A DNA stretch of 64,000 bases from Enterococcus faecalis 13-SD-W-01 (lineage in GTDB: Bacteria; Bacillota; Bacilli; Lactobacillales; Enterococcaceae), in the NCBI GenBank assembly GCA_000415185.1, contig KE351686.1:337341-401340 (forward strand), given 5' to 3'. Of this stretch, positions 58,505 to 64,000 are shown piece by piece. The position numbers were made by a program, and so were the translations under genes. Position 1 is the stretch's first letter, and each line of letters opens with the position of its first letter. The notes under the pieces were generated by a model that did no database searches, was not told where the DNA came from, and worked only from the letters and a program-made list of their open reading frames with translations.

Positions 58505-58547
58505 AAAAGACCGCTGCACCAGCTTAAGCTGATACAGCGGTCTTTTT
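58505..58547. terminator. Bidirectional terminator between DUF2188 and pbp genes
   Basis: AAAAGACCGCTG (58505-58516) pairs with CAGCGGTCTTTT (58535-58546); the loop contains AGCTTAAGCT. Confidence 0.88.
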
Positions 58548-58549
58548 GA

Positions 58550-60706
58550 TTATCTGTTTGCCATGAACATATCATAATAAGCATCTAAAATCTCTTTAGC
58601 GATCGTTACGTTCATGTGGTCTTTTTCGTCTGTTAAGTTTGGCAATACCACACTGATTGCGATTTCTGGATCTTCTGTTGGTCCATAAGCCACGATATTG
58701 CTGTTTACTGTCGCAATATCAGGATGCCCTTCTGCCACAGTTTCGGCTGTCCCTGTTTTAGCAGACACGTCCATTTTCGCGCTGGCTAGTCCTTTGGCAG
58801 TTGTATAGGCATCTGTTCCATGAACCGCTTGGTGGAACCCTTCGCGGATCAATGCCATATTTTCAGGAGAGATGTTTACTTCATCGAGTACTTTTGGTTC
58901 GATTGATTTTTTCAACTCGCCTAGATTTCCATTTTCGTCATTTCCATAGATCCCTGTGACTAAATGAGGCTGGATTCGTTTTCCGCCATTGGCTACTGTA
59001 GCCGCATATTGTGCTAATTGGATCGGCGTATAGGTATCGAACTGTCCAAAGGCCAAATCGGTAAAGTTTCCTGATGTATACCATTCTGCTCCATTATCTT
59101 TGTTAAATTTTTGCATGTAGTCAACAGGACGAGCAATCCCCTTCACTTCATTTGGCAAATCGATACCTGTGATAGCGCCAAGACCAAATTCGTTGAATGA
59201 CTTACGTAATTCTGCATAGGCTGTTTCTTGTTCACTCAAAGCTGGCAATCCCATTCCTGGCGTATATTCAAGTCCTAACATTTTTAAAGCAACTTTGATC
59301 ATATACGTATTGGAAGATAGTTCCAACGCTTTGACAACATCCAATGAGACTTGTCCGCTTCTATTAAAAACAGAACTCTTTTCTGAAGCACCTTGCAGAC
59401 GGATCGGTTCATCGACCAACACTTGGTCGCCGGTGATTGCACCTGTTGCCCAACCAGCTGCCAATGTTCCTGCTTTAACAACAGAACCAGGAGTAAATGC
59501 ACTGGTGATCGTACCTAAAGTATTCTCTTGCAGTTCACCTGATCCTTGGTCATGGCTAAATCCAGCCATCGCAAGGACTTCACCTGTTTTTGGGTTCATA
59601 GCAACTGCATAAGCGCCAGGAGAATATTTGGCTTTGCCGCTATTGATCAATGTTTGGAAATTCCGTTGCAAGATCTCGTCTACTTTTGTTTGGAATTCTG
59701 CATTGATCGAAAGTTTCAAGTTAGAACCTTTTTCTCCAGCAAAAATCTCTCTTTGACTTGAGACGTTTCCTTTATTATCAAGTTTCACTTCATATTGTGT
59801 TTTTGTTCCTTGAAGGACACTTTCATATTGTTCTTCTAAATAACTTTGTCCCACTCGGTCGTTTCTTGCATATCCTTGCGCTAATAATTCTTCGGCACGT
59901 TCAGCAGGAAGACCTTGTTTTTCTGTTGTCACGCTTCCTAAGATACTTTTCAGTGAATCTGCAGCGTTATATTCTCGGGTCCAGTCTGTTCCAGTAGAAA
60001 CTCCTGGAAGTTCAGAGGCACGCTCTGCGACGATTGCCAATTCTTTATCTGAGACATCGCTATTTTTGACATAGATCGTATTCAGATCAGAAGCAGCATT
60101 CATTCGTTTGAAAATCGTCGCTGCTTTCAACTGACTTTCGTTGAATTGGATCTCTTCGTCCGTTACTTTATCAACAGTTGCTTGATATTGTTCACTTGTA
60201 CCCAGCTGCTTTTCTTTAGCAGATAAGCGTTCTGTTGCTTTTTCTAAATTGTCTTTGTCCGCTAACCAGAAATCTTTTTTATCACGTGTCGTCAAATTAT
60301 CATCGACAGGCACATCGATCAGCTCATTCAGTTTGTTGGCCACTTTCAACAGGTCAGAAGAAGACATTTGCGAGCCGCGAGTAAACGTGATTGCTTGATT
60401 TGCCTTATTTTTTACCAGCGCTGTCCCGCTTGCATCATAGATCATTCCCCGCGGTGTCCGTTCTTGAACGGTGATCACAGAAGACGATGTTACTTTTGCT
60501 TCCATCTTCTCTCCGTCAATGATCTGCAAATACCCTAGTCGCGCAATCAATGACACAAATAGTGCAAATATAATGAAAAAAAGAAAGTTCAATCGAAAAG
60601 GAACATGTGAGCGTCTATATGGTTTGTTCTTTGGTTCCTGCCCGCTCTTTTTCAGTTTGTCGAACCATGACTTATTCATCATTTTTTTCATAAAATCCTT
60701 CATCAT
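58550..60706 (-). CDS. pbpA: Class B penicillin-binding protein (PBP2-like transpeptidase)
   Basis: Peptidoglycan transpeptidase of 718 residues. Short cytoplasmic basic N-terminus, one membrane anchor (about 39-60), PBP dimer/pedestal domain (about 80-310) and transpeptidase domain (about 365-710). Active-site motifs are Ser408-Val-Val-Lys411, Ser464-Ser-Asn466 and Lys650-Thr-Gly652. It is a high-molecular-mass class B enzyme for cross-linking, probably for elongation. It is not the low-affinity PBP5, as it lacks that protein's long N-terminal NTF2-like domain. ATG 60706 and 60703 are both possible; AAGGATAGGA precedes them. Confidence 0.85.
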   Translation of the reverse strand: MMKDFMKKMMNKSWFDKLKKSGQEPKNKPYRRSHVPFRLNFLFFIIFALFVSLIARLGYLQIIDGEKMEAKVTSSSVITVQERTPRGMIYDASGTALVKNKANQAITFTRGSQMSSSDLLKVANKLNELIDVPVDDNLTTRDKKDFWLADKDNLEKATERLSAKEKQLGTSEQYQATVDKVTDEEIQFNESQLKAATIFKRMNAASDLNTIYVKNSDVSDKELAIVAERASELPGVSTGTDWTREYNAADSLKSILGSVTTEKQGLPAERAEELLAQGYARNDRVGQSYLEEQYESVLQGTKTQYEVKLDNKGNVSSQREIFAGEKGSNLKLSINAEFQTKVDEILQRNFQTLINSGKAKYSPGAYAVAMNPKTGEVLAMAGFSHDQGSGELQENTLGTITSAFTPGSVVKAGTLAAGWATGAITGDQVLVDEPIRLQGASEKSSVFNRSGQVSLDVVKALELSSNTYMIKVALKMLGLEYTPGMGLPALSEQETAYAELRKSFNEFGLGAITGIDLPNEVKGIARPVDYMQKFNKDNGAEWYTSGNFTDLAFGQFDTYTPIQLAQYAATVANGGKRIQPHLVTGIYGNDENGNLGELKKSIEPKVLDEVNISPENMALIREGFHQAVHGTDAYTTAKGLASAKMDVSAKTGTAETVAEGHPDIATVNSNIVAYGPTEDPEIAISVVLPNLTDEKDHMNVTIAKEILDAYYDMFMANR

Positions 60707-60985
60707 TCCTATCCTTCCGCATCTCTACATTCGTGTTCCATTTTACCGAAAATCGCAAGAATTAAAAAGCGAAAATCGATTTGGCAAGAAATTCTTTATA
60801 TAAAATCAAGATAAAATAAATAATTTGTTTCACAGAACATAGAATGATGCTTAACATTCAAATTAAAAAACATATAAAAATTAACGTATTTTTGAAAATA
60901 ATGTTTTCTAATTTCGTGGAACACATTTACCAAGTTTCTTTTTGTGGAAAACTCCAACAAATTTTTACCGCCTTTGTGCATGTAT

Positions 60986-61837
60986 TCATTTGTAAATCTG
61001 TTTGATATATTTTTGGATTGCTTTTCTGGTCGTAGACACTTTTTGCGTCAATTCTTCATTCTGGGCCATATAAAAATAAAAAATAATATCGATCGTTGCA
61101 AATTGAGCCAGCAATGAATTGGTTGCTGCGCTTCGATTGGTGATTTCTTTTGGTCGAGAAGTCTGGACAACGATGTCTGCTGATTTACTCAGAGGATTTG
61201 TCCCTAATTGTGTCAAAGCGATAACGGTTATCCCTAACTGTTTTGCCAAGTCTGCTAGTGCAACGACATCACTGCTTTTACCTGAATTAGACACCAGCCA
61301 CAGCACGCATGCTTTTTCATTGCTGACCAATTGAGGAAGCAGCACATGGATATCTTTTTCAAACACGACTTGTTTGCCGACACGCGACCACTTATGCAAG
61401 ATATCTTCTACAACTAGTGCTGATGCTCCTACACCATAAGAATAAATGACTTCTACTTGATCCAGTGCTTTGATCACTTCTTGGATTTTTTCTTCTTCCA
61501 AAAGGTCGACCGTTTCACTGATTGCTACCTGCGCATTTTTTCCTAACTTGTTTTTGATCGAGTAAAAGGCTTCATTTGGGTCAATATCACTAAATCCATC
61601 ATTGAGTCCTGCTTGCAATTCTGTAGAGATCGTTATTTTGAAATCCGTCAAACTTTGAAATCCGATTTTTTTTGAAAAACGGACCACTGTCGGCGCGCTG
61701 GAACCTGCAGCTTTCGCCAAATCGATAGCGGTCATCGTAGGGATTTTCTCTAAATTATCAATTATATAAGCTGCAAGTTTTTTTTCTGCTGAAGAGTATT
61801 CTTCCATCATGCTTTCGATACGTCCTGCTACACTCAT
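60986..61837 (-). CDS. RpiR/MurR-family regulator with SIS domain
   Basis: Transcription regulator of 283 residues. The N-terminal RpiR HTH (1-75) contains TAIDLAKAAGSSAPTVVRFSKKIGF. The C-terminal SIS sugar-phosphate-binding domain (about 125-260) shows VIYSYGVGASALVVEDI and SNSGKSSDVV. It senses a phosphosugar, but no sugar gene lies beside it, so its target is unknown. An extended -10 (TGGTATACT, 61873-61881) lies upstream. Both neighbours, pbpA and thrS, are separated by intergenic gaps, so it is monocistronic. Confidence 0.87.
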   Translation of the reverse strand: MSVAGRIESMMEEYSSAEKKLAAYIIDNLEKIPTMTAIDLAKAAGSSAPTVVRFSKKIGFQSLTDFKITISTELQAGLNDGFSDIDPNEAFYSIKNKLGKNAQVAISETVDLLEEEKIQEVIKALDQVEVIYSYGVGASALVVEDILHKWSRVGKQVVFEKDIHVLLPQLVSNEKACVLWLVSNSGKSSDVVALADLAKQLGITVIALTQLGTNPLSKSADIVVQTSRPKEITNRSAATNSLLAQFATIDIIFYFYMAQNEELTQKVSTTRKAIQKYIKQIYK

Positions 61838-61972
61838 AAGCCACCATCCATTTTTTTAAATCTATCTCAAACAGTATACCATATCTTACGGGGTATTTTT
61901 TCAAAAAATAACTGAGCATCAAAGACTGAATGTCAAAATCTTAGTTGTTTTTTCTTTATTTGAAACAAAAGA

Positions 61973-62006
61973 AGAGACCCGCAGAACATCATCTGCGGAT
62001 CTCTTT
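61973..62006 (-). terminator. Terminator of thrS
   Basis: AGAGACCCGCAG (61973-61984) pairs with CTGCGGATCTCT (61993-62004), with one internal mismatch. On the minus strand TTCTTTTGTTTC follows. Confidence 0.75.
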
Positions 62007-62044
62007 CTTCTATATTATAAGCAACATGAATTTACTTGTTATGC

Positions 62045-63982
62045 TTATGAACGGCTCATATTTTGTACTTCTGCAGCAATCGAATCAACAAATAGGTTCA
62101 ACTCTTCGACAGCTGTTTCTTTGCTGCCGTATCGACGGATATTTACTGTTGCATCGTCTACCTCTTTGTCCCCGACAACGATTTGATAAGGGATTTTTTG
62201 TGTTTGAGATGCACGGATCTTGTAACCCATTTTTTCATTTCTGTCGTCTACTTCAACACGCAAACCTTTCATTTGAAGGCGTTCTTTGATTTCATATGCG
62301 TAATCGCTGTGTGCGTCAACAGAGACTGGGATGATTGTTGCTTGGATCGGTGCTAACCAAGTTGGGAATGCGCCTTTATAAACTTCTGTTAGGTAAGCAA
62401 CGAAACGTTCCATTGTTGAAACGATCCCTCTATGGATAACGACTGGACGATGAGAGTTTTCACCATCTTCGCCAACATAAGTTAAATCAAAACGTTCTGG
62501 CAGCAAGAAGTCTAATTGGATCGTTGACAATGTTTCTTCAATTCCTAGAGCTGTTTTTACTTGGACATCTAATTTAGGTCCGTAGAAAGCAGCTTCGCCT
62601 TCTGCTTCGAAGTAATCTAATTCTAATTCATCCATCGCAGCTTTCAGCATTGTTTGTGCTTTTTCCCACATTGCATCGTCATCAAAATATTTATCTGTAT
62701 TTTGAGGATCGCGGTAGCTTAAACGGAAACGATAATCAGTGATATTGAAGTCTGCATAAACGGCAACCATCAATTCTAATGTACGTTTGAATTCGTCTTT
62801 GATTTGGTCTGGACGAACAAATGTGTGTCCATCGTTCAATGTCATTTCACGTACACGCTGCAAACCAGACAGTGCGCCAGATTTTTCATAACGGTGCATC
62901 ATACCTAATTCAGCGATTCGGATTGGCAATTCACGGTAAGAATGGATATCATTTTTATAGACCATCATATGGTGTGGGCAGTTCATTGGACGTAAAACAA
63001 GCATTTCGCCGTCACCCATATCCATTGGCGGGAACATGTCTTCATGGTAATGATCCCAGTGACCAGATGTTTTATAAAGTTCCACATTTGCCATGATCGG
63101 TGTATAGACGTGTTGGTAGCCAAGGCTTACTTCTTTGTCTATGATATAACGTTCGATCGTTCTGCGGATCGTTGCACCTTTTGGCAGCCAGAATGGCAAT
63201 CCAGAACCAACTTCAGGAGAAACCATGAACAAATCTAGCTCTTTTCCTAGTTTACGGTGGTCGCGTTCTTTTGCTTCTTCACGCATACGTATGAATTCTT
63301 TCAAGTCTTTTTTATCAAAGAAAGCTGTTCCGTATACACGCTGCATCATATGGTTATCTGAATTTCCGCGCCAGTAAGCACCTGCGACAGATAATAACTT
63401 GAAGACTTGGATACGACCTGTTGAAGGCACGTGCGGTCCACGGCACAAGTCGATGAAATCGCCTTGTTGGTAGGCAGTGATGATTTCGTCTTCAGGTAAT
63501 TCTTGGATCAATTCAACTTTGTAAGGATCATCTGCAAAAACTTCTAATGCTTCTTTTTTTGAAAGGACTCTGCGTTCGATTGGCAGATTTTCTTTAACGA
63601 TTTTCATCATTTCTGCTTCGATTGCTGGCAGATCTTCTGCAGTTACAGGATGTTCGCCGTTATCTGTATCATAATAAAAACCGGAATCGATGGCAGGACC
63701 TACACCAAAATGGATATTTGGGTATAGTCTGCGCATTGCTTGGGCCATCAAGTGTGCAGATGAGTGACGGACAAGACCTAATGCATCTTCGTGATCAGGT
63801 GTGATGATTTCGATTTTTCCGTCTTCTTCGATGGGACGAGCCAAATCAATCAGTTGTCCATTGAATTTTCCGGCCAAAGCTTTTTTAGCCAAGCTTTTAG
63901 AGATGCTTTCAGCAATAACAAGCGTTGTTACGCCAGACTCGAATTCTTTGATAGCGCCGTCTGGAAAAGTAATTTTTAACAT
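62045..63982 (-). CDS. thrS: Threonyl-tRNA synthetase
   Basis: Class II synthetase of 645 residues that charges tRNA-Thr. The order is the TGS domain (1-62, [17 protein letters not shown]), the editing domain (about 65-225, with [10 protein letters not shown] and [10 protein letters not shown]), the catalytic core with motif 2 ([17 protein letters not shown]) and motif 3 ([13 protein letters not shown]), and the C-terminal anticodon-binding domain. The complete gene is in the window; only the leader (possibly a T-box) is cut off. The ribosome-binding site AAGGAGG lies just before ATG 63982. Confidence 0.97.
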   Translation of the reverse strand: MLKITFPDGAIKEFESGVTTLVIAESISKSLAKKALAGKFNGQLIDLARPIEEDGKIEIITPDHEDALGLVRHSSAHLMAQAMRRLYPNIHFGVGPAIDSGFYYDTDNGEHPVTAEDLPAIEAEMMKIVKENLPIERRVLSKKEALEVFADDPYKVELIQELPEDEIITAYQQGDFIDLCRGPHVPSTGRIQVFKLLSVAGAYWRGNSDNHMMQRVYGTAFFDKKDLKEFIRMREEAKERDHRKLGKELDLFMVSPEVGSGLPFWLPKGATIRRTIERYIIDKEVSLGYQHVYTPIMANVELYKTSGHWDHYHEDMFPPMDMGDGEMLVLRPMNCPHHMMVYKNDIHSYRELPIRIAELGMMHRYEKSGALSGLQRVREMTLNDGHTFVRPDQIKDEFKRTLELMVAVYADFNITDYRFRLSYRDPQNTDKYFDDDAMWEKAQTMLKAAMDELELDYFEAEGEAAFYGPKLDVQVKTALGIEETLSTIQLDFLLPERFDLTYVGEDGENSHRPVVIHRGIVSTMERFVAYLTEVYKGAFPTWLAPIQATIIPVSVDAHSDYAYEIKERLQMKGLRVEVDDRNEKMGYKIRASQTQKIPYQIVVGDKEVDDATVNIRRYGSKETAVEELNLFVDSIAAEVQNMSRS

Positions 63983-64000
63983 ATAATATCCTCCTTTTTG

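Noticed and set aside
58550-60706. Low-affinity PBP5 (ampicillin-resistance determinant)
   Set aside because: The N-terminal NTF2-like domain and active-site pattern of PBP5 are not seen; this fits a PBP2-type elongation transpeptidase.

Overview
The window looks like an enterococcal chromosome, most probably Enterococcus faecium or a close relative. The reasons are low GC, strong AGGAGG ribosome-binding sites, the order rpsB-tsf-pyrH-frr-uppS-cdsA-rseP(eep)-proS-polC-rimP-nusA-ylxR-ylxQ-infB-rbfA, a Gram-positive PolC, an arcABC operon beside a Crp/Fnr-type arcR, and a T-box in front of argS. Species assignment is inference. I see no plasmid, phage or insertion-sequence genes; the content is mostly core genome with several accessory cassettes.

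Layout. 0-6 kb: a maltodextrin locus with a GH13 hydrolase on the minus strand and a divergent ABC importer (binding protein plus two permeases); each side carries a LacI-type GCAAnCGGTTGC operator. 6.2-6.9 kb: a coiled-coil lipoprotein behind a perfect cre site. 7-25.4 kb: the long minus-strand block for translation initiation, transcription elongation, replication, lipid/isoprenoid synthesis and ribosomal proteins. 25.8-27.3 kb: two exported or membrane proteins of unclear role. 27.4-32.4 kb: argR, convergent with a six-gene operon of poorly understood families (DUF4310, DUF4311, DUF4312, SFCGS, PRD protein and a PRD/EIIB transcription regulator). 32.8-39.5 kb: argS with its T-box leader, the arginine deiminase genes arcABC and arcR. 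39.6-42.3 kb: the tRNA t6A genes tsaD and tsaB with two RimI-type acetyltransferases. 42.5-46 kb: galE-galT-galR without galK. 46.3-49.1 kb: a DUF3042 micro-protein, a truncated ParE-like remnant, an FAD/NAD(P) protein and a DUF488 protein. 49.3-52.1 kb: a yqgN/rhomboid/yqgQ/glcK-type cluster ending in a rhodanese without its catalytic Cys. 52.3-56.2 kb: a Fur-controlled ferric-siderophore importer. 56.5-64 kb: folA, rpmG, an isochorismatase-like hydrolase, a DUF2188 protein, a class B PBP, an RpiR regulator and thrS.

How it fits together. Arginine is a theme: argR, argS (T-box specifier CGC), arcABC and arcR lie within 12 kb, and the arc promoter shows a cre site at its start point and ArgR-like half-sites in its leader. 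Carbon control is visible at mal, arc and the 6.2 kb lipoprotein. Iron control is visible at the siderophore locus. The best candidate for an under-described system is the DUF4310/4311/4312/SFCGS operon, whose two membrane proteins, small soluble partners and PTS-type regulator suggest an uncharacterised transporter; here it has no adjacent catabolic genes. A second non-coding feature is a family of long palindromic tandem repeats found at three intergenic loci (1-75, about 32.5-32.8 kb and about 56.2-56.5 kb).
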